Shown: piece by piece, positions 1 through 13,200 of the stretch
How positions within the stretch are numbered: position 1 is the stretch's first letter
Layout: each line of letters begins with the position of its first letter
Assembly (NCBI GenBank): GCA_965178125.1
Contig: OZ237753.1
Location: 248,001-312,000, forward strand
DNA: 64,000 bases
Source: Bilabrum cf. latius
Taxonomy: Eukaryota > Bigyra: Bicosoecida > Bigyra > Bicosoecida
Direction: 5' to 3'
Made by a program: the position numbers and the translations under genes
The notes under the pieces: model-generated
What the model was told of the DNA's origin: nothing
The model's input: the letters and a program-made list of their open reading frames with translations, nothing else
Database searches by the model: none

Positions 1-1
1 G

Positions 2-3000
2 CCGCCACCGCCGCCCCCTTCCCAGCTCGACCTCGAGCGCTCCTTCCACCAGTTTTTTATCCAGGAACGGTCGCGAACCTTCATTGGCAGGGAGGCACTT
101 TTGGATCGGCTGGAACGACACGCGAACGGGGACGCGTCTGGCGAGTCGCTGCCCCTTGTGGTGTCCGGGGTGCCAGGCAGCGGCAAGACGAGCCTAGTGT
201 GTCACTTCGCCAAGCGGTACCAGACGGAGCACCCGACGTGCTTCACACTGATGCACGTCGTGAGTGCATCGCCTACTAGCACCGACATCCGCGAGACGCT
301 GGTCAGGCTCTGCAAGGAACTAGCCCTGCATTTCCAGGAGCTCAACTTTGACGCGGAGGACGAGGAGGCGGAATACGCTGACGTTCGAGAACGTTTCACC
401 GTCCTACTCGCGGAGGCCGGCCAGCAAGCCATCAGGCAGAACTCGCACGTGCTACTGGTAATGGACGCAATCAACCAGCTGAACCCATTCCACAACAGCT
501 ACACAGGGGACTGGTTGCCGGCCTATTCACCTGCTGGCGTGCGCACGATCGTCAGCACAACCCCTGAGGCAGCCATCCTGCAGCACCTGATGCGCCGAGA
601 TCCGCCCCCTCCACAGGTGGAGGTGCCTGCTCTGTCGGTGGAAGAACGCAAAGAAATCGTGGTCAAGTACCTCGCGGTGTTCCGAAAGAGGCTGCTGGCC
701 CAGCAGCTAGACCTAATCATGAAGAAGCGCGACAGTCACAAGCCGCTATACCTGATGACGGTGTCGGAGGAGCTCCGGCTCCAGGCGCAGTACGGGGCCG
801 ATGGGTCCGGTGTAGATGACACTATCCGGCAGTTTCCCGGAAACATCCCCGAGCTTATGAGCGTGGTGCTGGAGCGGGTGGAGCGTGATCTCTCCCAGTG
901 GGCGAGGAGCCTGGATCCAGGCATGCTGGAAGGGTTCGATGCCAGTGCGCGGTCCACGGATGAAGACGTCAAAGCGGAGGCAGAGGCGGAGGTAGAGGGC
1001 AGGAAAGAGGACGATGAGGAGGATGACGAAGACAGCAGCAAGGATAGTGAGGATGAGGGTAAGGAGGCACCAGCTGCTGATGCTAGCGGCGAAGGGCCGG
1101 CCTCTGGCGCCGGCGCAGATGCAGCCACGGACAAGTCGGCATCCCTGGCAACCGTCGCCGCCCGAGTGGGCAAGCACATCGTCAGCGAGGCCCTCTGTTT
1201 GCTCGAGTGCAGCAGGCACGGCCTCCGCGAGTACGAGCTTCTCGAGCTGCTTGCTCCCAAGGGGAGGGAGAGGCTGCCGCCCGTGGTGTGGGCTAGGCTG
1301 TACCGCTCCCTTGAGATCTACCTGCGTCCTGTTGGCGAGGAGGACCAGGGCGGCACCATTGGGTTCTTCCATCTGCAGCTGCCTTTTGCCATTCGAAGGC
1401 GATACTTAGAAGGGGCTACTAGCAAGGAGGCCGCCGTGTGCACGAGGCTGGCTGACTACTTCCAGCGCAAGGCAGATCCCACCGATGACGGCCGCTGGCT
1501 GGGCAACTCCAAGAGGTATGTCAGCGATCTCGTCTTCTACCAGCTGACTTCCCACGATCTTGGCAGGCTCAAGAGCACGCTGGGAGACATTCTGTTCATC
1601 GAGAGAACCGCACAGATGGGTGCCGGTATGATGGAGCGGCTTCTTCGGGACTATAACGAGGTGCAAGAGGTCATTCGAACGCTGCCATACGCGGTGCTCA
1701 AGAGGGCGCTCAGGAACCTCCCGGCGAAGGAGGGCAGCCGGGCGGCCCAGCTCCAGTGGATTGGTGAATAGGGCGTCTTCGTCGCGGCCAACCACTCCAT
1801 CTTCACCGCTGAGCCCCAGCTTACGTTTCAGTCGGCTATCAACTCGCCAACCGCAAGCTATCCTCACAAGGCAGCCGAGGGCCTGCTGAGCGACTAGACT
1901 AGGGCCATTCAGGCGGCTATGGATGTGCGCGAGCGAGACATTGAGAGTACCGCCGCCAAGCTGCTTGAGCCAGCTACCCTGGACCGCCTCGCGATCCTTG
2001 CCAACCGACAGCTGCAGGAACAGCGCGAGGCGCGCGCGGCATCAAAGTCCTCGGGCAGAAGAGGCGTGGCCTTGTCCTCAAGATCGGGCCCACTGCGGAG
2101 GTCTCTAGCGCCTGCTTCTTCCTTTTCGCAAAGGACCCGCAGCGGTAGTCCCTCCAGGCTGCCAAGGGGCACACCGTCCCAGTACGGCAGGAGGCAGATG
2201 CTGGCTGCGGGAGCCAAGGAAGCTGCAAGCAGGTTGAAGCGGTCTGGTACAAGCGTGCCTTCGAATGGCAGCGGTCGGGGCATGGGATCGCAACTGAGGA
2301 GCTTTAGCGGAGGCAGTCGCAACTCGAGGGGTATTGCTGGGGGTTCGATGCTGACCGCTCTCCCTGCAGTCTCTGAAGGCGGGGGCGGAGATGATCGACC
2401 CGTGGACGAGCCCGTGGACCCTGTGATTCGTGAGATGCTTCGCAGGGAAATAGTCAGGCGCAGGGACTGGGACCTGGCCCGAGTGACCCGGTCAATGCGC
2501 GCCGAGCGAGTGCCCCGGCGGTTCTTCCAGTGGCTCAACAAGCCGCAGCGCTCCAGGATCGTTGCCGATTTCGCAGGACTATCCTCCGAGGTGACCTGCC
2601 TAGCCGTGCCTCCGGACGAGTCTGCCAATTCGGTGGCAGTGGCGTTCAAGGACGGCAACATCCAGCAGGTCGACTCGAGCACCGGGGAGATGGTGAAGGA
2701 ACTGGTGGTAGGTGGGCACACAGACGCGGTGCGAACCCTGCAGTACAGCGGCGACTCTATCCGCCTAGTGAGCGGCGGTGACGACCACAAGCTGGTTGTC
2801 TGGGACGTGTCGTCCGGCGTCAGGCTCGACGAGCTCGTGGGTCACGAGGGCGGCGTGACTGCCGCGGTGTGGATCGAGAACTACGGCAGGAAGGGCGCGC
2901 ACGACGACTCGTTCAGCGATATCCGAGACGCCGAAAAAGACGAAAAATCGGGACGGGGCTCCAGGGGAGGAAAAGGTAGCCGCACTGGTACTTCTGCCGT

Positions 3001-6000
3001 ATCTGCGGGAGGAATTGGCACACGGGAGCGGAGGCAACGGAGCACGAAAGGAAGCCGGCACGGCGGCTCTTCTCGGCGGAGGCACAGAATCAGACGCGGT
3101 GCCCGCTCGCTGCTGACCGCTTCTCTCGATGGCGGGCTCATTCTGTGGAGAGAAAAGACATCGCACGGTGCGAGTGGCACGCAGGAGACGACCTACGAGA
3201 GCTCTCCGCAGAAGGACTGGATGCCCTCGCCTGCCATGAGCCTGGCTTTCTCCGAGGTCACTGGCATTGCCGCGGCCGGGCACGCCGACGGATCGGTCCA
3301 GGTGTGGGATGCGAGAGTGCCTGCCCTTGGGCTGATCGATATGGCGACGATTCAGGCGCATCGATTCACGAGTGTCAGCGCGATATCCTTTTCTCCAGAT
3401 GGCAGGCGGATGCTAACCGCCACGATGGACTGCGAGCTGAAGGTGTGGCGGCGGCGCACAAGAGGAGGTGAGGTCGTGTGGGAGGAGAACGCGGCTCGTG
3501 GGGGCTCTTCCAACGCAGGTGGTGGACACAGCGCCTCCATCACAACCGCGTGCTTTTCTCAGGATGGGCACAGGTTCCTCACTGCCGGTCTCGACAAGAA
3601 GGTGATCCTGTGGGACTCGGAGTCGGCACAAGAGCTGACGCAGTTTTCGGGACACTCGGATGCGGTGTACTGCGCAGCCTTCATGTATACGGAGCATGCG
3701 GGTGCGGGGAACGACAAGCAGGGGTCGCGGAGGGAGTCGATCGTGAGCGGGTCCTACGACAAGACCATCAAAGTGTGGGATGCGAGCGCGTCTGAACGAG
3801 AGCTTGAATCAAATGCAGTTATTCGCGTGGTGGGCGAGTCGCAGTTCGGGGATGCCGGCAGGTATTCTGCGCTAGTCGGTGGCCCGCTCAGCCGGGACTC
3901 GGACCACTCAAGATACACAGGCCCTGACAGCGGGGCGGGATCACGGCCTCGGAGAGGCCGGAGATTCAGTTTTTCCGGGCACGCGATCGTGCCAAAGCCC
4001 GGAACCGCATCGTCTGCGGGTGGATCCTCCCCCGGCCAGGCCTCCGGCGACGGTAGCGAGGGGTCTTCCACCTCGGCCGGTAGGGGCCTGATGGGCCGCG
4101 TGATGTCTCGCGTGCAGCAAAGCGCTGCTGCAGGGCGCGTCGGTGGCGCATCTGCTCTTCGCAATGTTGGAAAGTCATCGCGGTCGCTGGCGGCGCAGTA
4201 CGCGCACACCTTTGACCAGGGGTCAGGTAGCTCTGGCCGCCGATCCAAGGGTCCCGTAGGCTCTCACAGCGACAGAGTTACGGCATCGACAGTATCTGAG
4301 GACGGCAGCGTCGCAGTTACTGGATCGGCAGACTGTGAGATAAAGGTGTGGAACCTGCGCGACGGCAGCGAAGCCTGCGTGCTGGTCGGGCACGAGGCCC
4401 CCATATCGGCTTTAACCATGTCGATGACCAAGTCCATGCTCGCGTCTGGGGACGAAGACGGCGTCGTGAATCTGTGGGACGGGAAGTCCTTTGAGCACCT
4501 GATGACGCTGAATGCGTGGTACAAGCTGAACGTGACATGCCTCGCATTTGCGGAGGTGACTGTGATGGACCGGGAGGCCGGCCGTGCAGGTCGCAAGGAC
4601 TTGCTTATCGCCGCGTGCGCAGACGGCAGGTGCAAGGCCTGGGACACGTATACCGGTGCGGAGCACGAGACACCGATCCCGCACGTCTTTGACGGGCCGA
4701 TCGTAGCTATGCGATACCTGGTGGCAGGCTCTGCTGCTCTCCCTGAGACAGCCATGCCAGCGCCTGTCAACTCTGGAATCCTGGAAAGGTCTGTGCTCCC
4801 CACCATCGAGCAGCTCGATGCCAGCGGAATCGGTTCCGCGATTGGGATTGACCCGGCTGACAGCAACGGACCCAGCTCTGTTGGAAACCTGTCTGCGCGC
4901 AGTCGCAATAGCGACCCCCCCACTTCGGCCCGAAGCTCCGCTTCTGGTGCGCAGCCTACCCCTCGCACTGGCGTGTGGGCCTCGATCGGATCTGCCGCTA
5001 ACACGCCGTTTGCGGCTCTTGTCGTGGCTGCTCGCAAGGAGAAGCAAAGGCAGAAACGGCTTCAGGAGAGGGAGCGGGAACGCGCTAACAGCCCGGCGCA
5101 GCAGGCGCACAGGTCGCCCCGTGTGTGGGAAATGTCGGGCCAGAAGCTCAGCAAGGCCATCAAGAACCTCCTGCAGAACCAATTCGTCGAAGACTCAGAT
5201 GGGCTCCTTGGGTCTCTCACTGCCGACAGCGCGCTGGCACAGGCTCTGGCCGAGGAGGGCGTGCTGGCTGTGTCGAGCATCACCAGCATTGAGATCGACC
5301 CAGACCTGGCGGCCGAGCTGGAACGAGGGGAGGTGCAGGGTGGCATTAGGGCCTGGGTCTCCGAAGGTGCCGGCGTGAAGCAGCTGGGCATTGTGGCTGG
5401 TAGTCGGTCGGGCGCCCACCACCAGGGCAGCGGGCAGCTCGCCCTGCAGAACGGTCAGGAGGGCATTGGGGGCGCCCTTGTTCCGGCGGGACCTGACGAC
5501 GAGTCGCAAGCAGCTGCCGCGAAGCGTGCAGAGGCCGCCGGAAAATCTGCTCGCGAGCGCGTCCTCAAAGCCCACGAGGGCAAGCTTACGATCCACATTG
5601 GCAAGGCTGAGAAGCCTTCGAAACAAGGGTCATCCAGCAGCAAGACAAGCGATGGGGCTGGTTCCAGCAGGCGCGGCAGGCGTCGCGGCGGCCTGCCGCC
5701 TTCCATGGCCGGAATGAACGCTTCGTCGCAGTCGATTGCGGGTGGTGCTGCTGCGGGTGGTCGCGCTCGCAGCGGCAGCTCAAGCAAGGGCGGGGATAGG
5801 CACGGGAACGTTCTCGATCGAATGGTATCCTTTGACACGTCGGCAGTGGGGAGCCGCAGAGCCAGCGAGGCTATCGCGCGCAGGCAGAGCTCCATTGTGG
5901 ACCCCACGCAAGCCAAGCGCGTTGCTGCCCACGATGAAGACGAGTGCAGCTTCACGTACGGCACCCTAGATCCGAAGGCGACCGTTGCTGGCATCACGCC

Positions 6001-9000
6001 GATGCACACGCGGGACCGGCTTGCTCTGGTCGGTTCCGATGGCTCGTTTCGCCTGCTTGACCTCAACACGATGGAGATGAGGCACGAGGACAAGTGCCCC
6101 TCCAAGAGCGAGGGCCCGGTGACACACGTGCCGGGCATGGGTGCTGGCGCAAGAGAGGGTCGGTCGCTGTCATTGGCAGCCGCAAGCATCAGCCATGACG
6201 GATCCAGGATTGCCGTTGCTCCCGAGTCCGTCATGGCTGACGCGCCTCTAAGCGTCGGCCCGCTCGCCTCGCTCTACCGCCTGTAGGAAGCCGACGTGGT
6301 TGGCCCGCTGCCAACACGGGTTGGTGATCCTGGTGATGACAAGCAGAGGGGTGTGTCCGCTGCCAGGAAGCAGAGGCACAAGCAGGCTGAGGCTCAGAGG
6401 AGGGCAGCAGCGAGGAGGCAGCGCAAACTGGAGCGGGATGTGGCTCGGCAGCAGGAGCGGATTAGGCGGAAACGAAGGAAGCGGGCGGAGCTTTTGGCGA
6501 AAATCAAGGCGGAGAGAGCCTTGGAGAAGCAGAAGAGGAAGGAAGAGGGCGGCGAGGACGAAGACGAGGATGAAGAGGAAGACGACGACGATCTCATCGC
6601 ATAGTTCGAGATGGACGCGGAGGACGAGGGCGAGGAGAAATCCGGAAGCGCGAGCGAGCACGATTCCGAGTCCTCTGCGGATGAGGAGGAGGACCAGAAG
6701 GACGCCGAAGCAAATGACGCCGAACAGCTGGACGATGAGGCCCGCAAGAGAGTCAGGCACGTGCAAGCAGTCGACTTCGCGCTGGATGGGTCACTGTGTG
6801 CCGTGGGATGCCGAGAGAGGCAAATGGTTGTGCTTGACCCGGCTCGCCCAGAACGTGGCCCATTGGGCCTCTTTATGGCCATGGGTGAAGTGACTACCGT
6901 GTCCATGGGAGAGGGGGTGAGGCCGTGGCACGGCACGGACGACATGTACAGCGAGGAGGCCAGGCTTACCAACCGGCTGTGGGACCTTGTTGGTGATCCT
7001 GAGGTGGCCGTGGGGGCGGGTGATGAAACGGAAGGGGGCGGGCTGGAAGGTGGCACAGCCGGCGATTCTCTGGATATGGACGACCTGGATGTGCACGCTG
7101 GCTTCTCCGGCGATCTGGGTCTGGACTCGAAGGCCAGCTCGAGGAGCGGCCGCCGCGATGTTTCGCCCAAATCGGGCAGGTACCGAGGAGGCAGCGGATC
7201 TCCGAAGAAACCAACGACCGCTTCTAGACCCGGTAGGCGATCTCCAAGGAGCAGGCCTGGGTCCCGCGCGTCCGATAAATCGGCATCTTCGGCCGAGGGA
7301 TCGCAGGGCGGAGGCACAACCCCACGAGCTGACCCCATCCCTGAATCGTTGCGGACTGCAGCGAAGCGGCTGCTGCAGCGCGCACCCGATGGGCGCAAGA
7401 CGATGCGACGGCGCGTTGGCGACGGGATTGGCGGGGTGGGGGTCGTGGTTGTGGGCGATGCGACAGGAGCCGTGTTTGTTCTGAAGCTGCAAGACGTGCT
7501 GCGCACTGCAGAAGCTGAACGGCACCAGCAGCGGCTGTAGCAGGTCAAGAAGGAGCTTGAAGCGCTAGAGAAAAAGAAGAGGGAACAAGAAGAATACGCG
7601 AGAGAGGAGGAGAGGCAGAGGGAGGAGGCCGAATAGCTGCGGATCGAGCGGCGCAAGACGGTCCCAATGCGACTGTTCGAGTTCGGGAACGGTCGCAGGG
7701 CGGTGTCGGCAGAGCCCGACAAGCTACTGACGTCCGACACGAAGGATGGCAGGCGGCTTGTGAGGGAGATCCTGGCGACGCTTGGCCTTGACATTGGACT
7801 CGTCAGAGACGCCCGCGCGACCGAGCTCAGGGCTGCGTGCCCCTTTCACCACCGCAGGCCGCAGCCAGTTCTCACCTTCGGTTAGGCAGTCAAATTGAGA
7901 AGACCGATGACACCGCTGACACCCCGAAGAGATGGACGGACCCAAGTAAGGCTGCCGTCCGTGCCCAGCTTCAGGCCCGGTCTCGAGCCGGGCGCTAGCT
8001 TCATGGCTATGGTCCGCCAGTCGAGTCGCCCTCACATGCAGGCCGGGGGCACAGCAGCCAGCCAGGGCAGGAGGCACACGGCCATGGTCGTCCGCGCAGG
8101 ATCAGAGCGGCGCATCAGCAGTGCCAGAAGCGCAAGACCGGAACAAGCCATGGTGGCGGCAGTGGGCGGAAGCTCTCGCAAGCTCGACATCGATGGCAGC
8201 GCCGCCCACCGCCCGCGGTCCGCAGCAGCATCCAGAAGCTCCCCGAAGTCAAGTGCTAGGCAGGATGGTGCATCGGGAGGAGGCAAGCCACCGACGCACC
8301 GCGACAGACCCACGTCAGCGCGGTCCATCTCTTCCATCCGCAGCCTGGACCTCGACGGCGCCTCTCCAGCGGATATTCGCGCCATGTCGGCAGGCCGGCG
8401 GCGTAGCGAGGCTGCTGGCGGGAAGAAGGGTGGCTCGCAGGACGATCTGACCGAGAAAGATGCAGCGAAGAGGGCGGCAGCTCAGCTTGCTATTCCCGAA
8501 GGCGTCAATCCAGAAGAGCAGCTGCCGCCCCAGGAGGAGGCTCTGCTCGGCGTGGATCCCGATGATTCCGCGCTGCTGACCGATGCCTTTGGGGTGGCTG
8601 ACCGAGACAGGGGCAGGGCGCTCGTGAAGCGCCTCCGGCTTGCCACGAAGCTGATGATGAAGATGTCTCCGCGCAGCTCCACTGGTTCGGGAGCCGGCGG
8701 TGGAAAGGCTGCTTCGGATGCCTCGGTATCGCAGGCGGTGCAGCCTGCCGGGCGGCGTTCTCCCAAGGTTACCGGCGGGTTGTCCTCTGGCTCTTCGAAG
8801 CGGGCTGGGACGGCAGCTGGCGGTCGCTCTGGTACCGCTGATTTATCGTCAAAGGCAGGCAAGGAGCAGTCGTCAAAGGCAGCGAAAGAATCCAAGGACA
8901 CTGACCCAACAGAAGAGGAGAAGGCAGCCCTGGGCGACTTGGATCTCGACGAGGAGATCGACGTGGCGCGGGCGAGATCGAGGTACTTTTGCAGGCCCCG

Positions 9001-10057
9001 CGCACTGTTCTGCGTGTTTGGAGGCGCGTCTGGGCTGCACGATCTGCTGGTGCCTGGCTTGCGAAGCCTGATTAAGAAGGGTGTGGTGACGACAGCCGTG
9101 ATGATGGGCGGCGTGATGCTGACTGGGGGAACTAAGGCTGGCGTGATGGACATGGTGGGCGCAGCGCTGGAGCGAACGGAGGAAGGCCCGCTTCGCGTGA
9201 TCGGGGTGTGTCCGAAAGGCGTGATTTAGCCCCCAAAGATCATATTGCCGGATGGAACCGAAGTGAAGGACGAGGACGATGGCACTGGGACAGGGAAGAA
9301 TAACACCGTCAAGTCGTTCCTGGCGGATTTGGAGCCGCATCACACGAACTTCCTGCTGATTCCGAGCGATGAATGGGGCGGTGAGACCACTAGCATGTAC
9401 GCCGTCATCCAGGTGCTTCGGCTGCATCTTCCGAGCGTTGCTGTGCTTGCAAACGGTGGTGGCATCGCGCAGGTTGAGATCCAGAAAGCGGTCGAAGTGG
9501 GCATGTCAGTCGTGGTGATCGACGGGAGCGGCAGGCTCGCTGACAAAATCGCCAAGTACATCAAGATGAGGGAAGAGTACTACGATAAAGCCATGGGAAG
9601 GGTGCAGAGGAGGGATAGCCGCCGCAGCTTTTCTTCCGCTGCGAGCAGTGGCAGCTCCACCCACCCTTCTGGAGCAGCAGCCGGGACTGGGAAACCGGCC
9701 CTGGACCCGCTTCCTGAGGGTGAGACAGCAGCTTCGGCCTCGCCACGTGACGATGCGGGTGGGGCTGGGGAGCCGCCTGTCTCCTCCCCACAGCATGTGA
9801 CGAAATGGTCGGCCGCCATGGCTGGCGTGTCGGACCCTGGCCTGACGTTCATTCTGGACCACGGGGACATTTTCCTCTTCCCGGTTCACGAATCGCCTGC
9901 AGCGCTGCAGGACTTGCTGTACCAGCTAGTGGTCCGCGACAGGAAGATTCGCCTGCGCCGCTCGTCCAGAGTTGGAAGGCACCCGGAGTCTGATTCGGAC
10001 GACGACGGCAGCGACGGAGCAGCGAGCATGGTTTCGGAGACGTTCGTGGACCTGTGA
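2..10057 (+). CDS. NACHT-WD40-SLOG giant protein (5' partial)
   Basis: One open frame runs from the window edge to TGA at 10055-10057, about 3,351 residues, with no intron needed. It is broken only by TAG at 1769, 1895, 6284, 6602, 7538, 7634, 7883 and 9227, all read here as sense. A NACHT-type NTPase opens it: Walker A GVPGSGKTS at about 167-193 and a Walker B-like LLVMDAINQL near 452-481, resembling TEP1/NWD1 proteins. Then come an acidic linker (960-1080), a winged-helix/helical region, nine WD40-type repeats (about 2590-4690) with Ser/Gly-rich linkers, more beta-propeller-like segments (about 5980-6080, 6760-6900, 7430-7500), a charged coiled coil (6350-6600, 7538-7670) and a C-terminal TRPM-type SLOG domain (about 8959-9570). 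By family it should be a cytosolic STAND switch in which the propeller regulates the NTPase. The ligand is unknown. The gene begins upstream of the window, since the P-loop domain is already under way at base 2. Confidence 0.88.
2587..4700 (+). other. WD40 repeat array in gene 1
   Basis: About nine WD40 repeats are visible, each with a GH or AH start and a WD/VW end. Examples are GGHTDAVRT...LVVWDV at 2707-2812, FSPDGRRMLTATMDCELKVW near 3390-3447, GHSDAVYCAAF...KTIKVWDA at 3651-3783 and GHEAPISAL...NLWDG at 4389-4482. Two repeats are split by basic, Ser/Gly-rich inserts of 60-150 residues (about 2890-3110 and 3800-4260). The repeats probably form one or two propellers that act as ligand sensor or scaffold, by analogy with other NACHT-WD40 proteins. 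Confidence 0.9.
8959..9570 (+). other. TRPM-type SLOG (LSDAT_euk) domain in gene 1
   Basis: The order of motifs matches the N-terminal domain of TRPM channels. FGGASGLHD is followed by a Gly-rich strand-loop LTGGTKAGVMDMVGAAL, then VIGVCPKGVI, then NFLLIPSDEWGG, then LPSVAVLANGGG, then VVVIDGSGRLADKIA. In the SLOG superfamily this Rossmann-like fold binds nucleotide-derived ligands. Here it ends a soluble NACHT-WD40 protein, and no ion-channel segments follow before the TGA at 10055. An in-frame TAG at 9227 lies in the loop just after VCPKGVI. Confidence 0.85.
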
Positions 10058-10291
10058 ATCGGCAAAATCTTCAAATATAGCCTTGCTTTTGAATTATGGG
10101 AGGGTTTTGTTCATTGGAATTTCTTTGATCCCAATTGCGCAGATCCGGCGACGCAGCATCCGGAATGATCTCGCGACCTCGTCTTGCGACCAGTCTGGAT
10201 CAGCCACGCGCAGTCTGCACGCGCCGATTCGATTCGCGCACATCTCTGCCCTATTCTTCCAAATCGTCGCCATAGAACTAGGACAGACACT
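10058..10291. other. Intergenic spacer, genes 1-2
   Basis: This 234-nt spacer separates the TGA of gene 1 from the first ATG of gene 2. It is AT-richer just after the stop (AATATAG near 10073). I see no RNA gene and no convincing core promoter. Confidence 0.6.
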
Positions 10292-13200
10292 ATGGTTACA
10301 AGTAAATCTTGGACGTCTCGGGTAGGAAAGGCGCTGAGGGACGCCCTGAGCGTACTCTCGCGGGATGCTCCTGTCGAAGGAGCAACGACGTTCCTTCTAG
10401 GGGCATTCTTCACTTTATGCCAGCTTCTAGCGGTTCCTTTTGGGCTTCAGTCATTCCATGGATCCCATGCTATACAGACATTTGAACCGTAAGCTTCTAC
10501 ATTGCATTTGGAAACCAGATCCCGGCAGCGTCAGCACTCTTGCGCTCACGACTCAACATCAGCCCAGCCTTCTTCGGCATATAACACCTATCCAGCGCAT
10601 ACCTTCGCCTGCTGCATACTATAATACTATACGATGATCTTACATCTCGCAGGCTTTTCGAATGGCTTTCGCTGGATCGTGTAGATTAGCTGCTTGGCGA
10701 GCAGGCGTTCTCGCGTGCGCTAGCTGTGGTTGCAGTTTGGGTTTCTCTCTACGTTTTCAGCTACGTTGTCGTCATCCTACAGTTCATGTGGGAACTACCA
10801 CAATCCCCCCTGTTCTTGAGGGCCCTCCGGCTGGTTGGATCCTTGAACTCGACAGTAAGTGCTTGCCCGGTTTGTGCACGTGTCCAACGAACGCATGGCA
10901 TAGCTACCTTCGCCTAAAGAACCAGTCGCCTCCTATCTTTGCCGCAGGTACTCTTTTTACCCGTGTCGGCTCTCCTGCTGCGCTCCATTCGGTGCGGGAA
11001 CTCAGATGAAGGCTCCTGGATGGGCTCCTCCTCGATGGCATGCGGCGGGGGCTCCCACATCACGCTGGTTGTGTTCAACTTCACCCTGCTGGCCATTTTC
11101 TGCGCCATTTCGCTGGTAGTAGCCACTACCGGCGTTGATCGTTCCCCTGTCTCCGCGTCGTGGCAGGCGCGCGTGAACGGGAGGCTGGACGTGGCCGTGC
11201 TCGCAGCCAAGCTGGCCCTCGCCGTGCTCGCCAACGCGCTGTCTTCGCCTGCCTTTGACGCGTCATGGATCGCCGTGCTGGCAACTCTTGGTATTGCGCT
11301 GTCGTGCATGAGTGCCATCTACGTGTATCAGCCGTACGTGCACGCTGAGGCCAATGCGGTTGTGTGTGCTCAATTCGCTGCCTTCGCGTTTGCGACCAGC
11401 TGCGCAGCAGTTGCGCAGGCTGGGGGTTCCCAACAGGACTGGTCAGCAATGACGATCGTTGGCACATGCTTGGCTGCCATACTTGGCTATGTATTAAGCA
11501 CGCAGCGCCACGGTTCAATCTGCTCGTCACCACTGAAAGACCTGTCAGCGATGCACGAGCTGCACATGTGGAGCAGGCACCAGATGCAGATCGCGGCGGG
11601 AATCAGACAGGGTCCCCCATCAACAGCGGGGGGTATCGACTACAGCTCTGAATCTAACGACGTGGCTGATTCACGAGCGACCGATGCACTCGTCACACCT
11701 ACGAACCCCACGACCCGACGGTCGCTTCTAGGGGCTGGCGGCGCGAGCCCTCAAAGCGGTTTCCGGTCCCGGCTGCGGCCTTCTCTTCATCCTCGACTGT
11801 TCGCTCTACACCTGGCCAGGCATGGGTACCGCCTGTTGCAAGAGAGATTCCCGCGGTCACCGACTGCGCTGATCATGTGCTCCATGTTTCACGCCCAGTG
11901 CCAGCCAAGCTTCCGGGCCATGGAGGCGCAGCTGCTGTGCATTGCACTGCAGCAGCAGCCTCCGGTGGACCAGGAGTTTTACATCCGCCAGCGAGTGGCA
12001 GTGTTGAGAGAGAGCATCTCGAGCAGGTCAGGTAGGCAGGCTACCGTAGGGCCCAGTGGATCTGCTACGGGCAGCGCGGGAGGGCCAGCTGTCAATCCCG
12101 GATCCAGTGGCCGGCTGAGCTCCATCGATCGGATCTTGGTGGAGCAGAAATAGCGCGAGATAGCGACGCTACAGATCGAGACCAAGCGCGCCGCACTTCA
12201 GCTCTGGGACGTTGTATAGGACAGGTGCCCCGACCTGGCTCGCCTTCTGCATTCCAGCGTGGAGCTTAACGGAGTCAGCTCCAGACTGCGGTGCCTGTAC
12301 GAAGAAATGATCATATTGCTGCCGTCTAGTGCCACCATGCTGCGGCAGTACGCCGCTTACCTCCAGGAGTCGGGCGGGGAGGGCGCCCAGCGCATCCAGG
12401 AGCTGCTCACGAAGGCAGACAGACTTGAAGAGACCAATTCGAGGAGGAACAAGCGCGTGGAGCGAGCATTCGTGTTCGGCAAAGAGCTGAGTGAGTCCAT
12501 GCAGACCGTGGCGGATGATTCCACGGCAGTAGCCACACTGGCTGGTGGCGTTCATTCCATGGGCACGATCACGAGCGTGTCGCCATCGCTGTGCTCCATG
12601 CTAGGCGTGCAGGCGCATGGGGTGATTGGCCAGAGCTCCGGCATGCTCTTCCCTCCGCCGATGCAGGATGTGCCTGGTGGTGCACTGGCAGAACTCATGA
12701 AATCGTACAACTCAGGGTTTGCAGAACGAGCGCTATGCACCCTGGGCGGGAGCGATGGAGTGCGGGCAAGTCCGGGCAGCAGCCATGCCGTGAACGTAGA
12801 AGGCGCAAGTGGGAGCCAGATGAGCGATAGTTCTGTCCCGTTCCGCATGCTTCAGTCACGAATGCACGGACTGGAACCTCGGCTGGCGTTGGTAGAGCAT
12901 TCAAACGGGGGCGTGCTTCCTGTTCGGATGCAGGTAAGTGAGGCGCCGCCCACTCGCGCAACCGCCGAGCCTCGATTTACCCTGGTGCTGGAGCGCTGTC
13001 CTACGATGGAGAGTTTCTTGATCGCAGATCTGGCGGAGTATCGACTGCTATCGGGGTCATCGTCGGCGCTGGCACTGCTTGGTGTGTCCGCGCCGCAGCT
13101 CAAGGGCACGTCGGTGCTTCTACAGAGCTGCTTGACTAGCCCACGAGGAGCCAAGGCAAGAAAACCCAAGTCGAACAATCGCGTGCTAATGTCAGGCTCG

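Noticed and set aside
746-1372. Antisense frames opposite the NACHT protein
   Set aside because: The plus frame has clear P-loop and continuous domain content; the antisense frames are low-complexity shadows of its Glu/Asp-rich linker.
6394-7794. 466-codon Ser-rich open frame on the minus strand
   Set aside because: It mirrors acidic and Lys-rich coding sequence of gene 1 on the plus strand, has no recognisable domain, and depends on antisense codon bias in GC-rich DNA.
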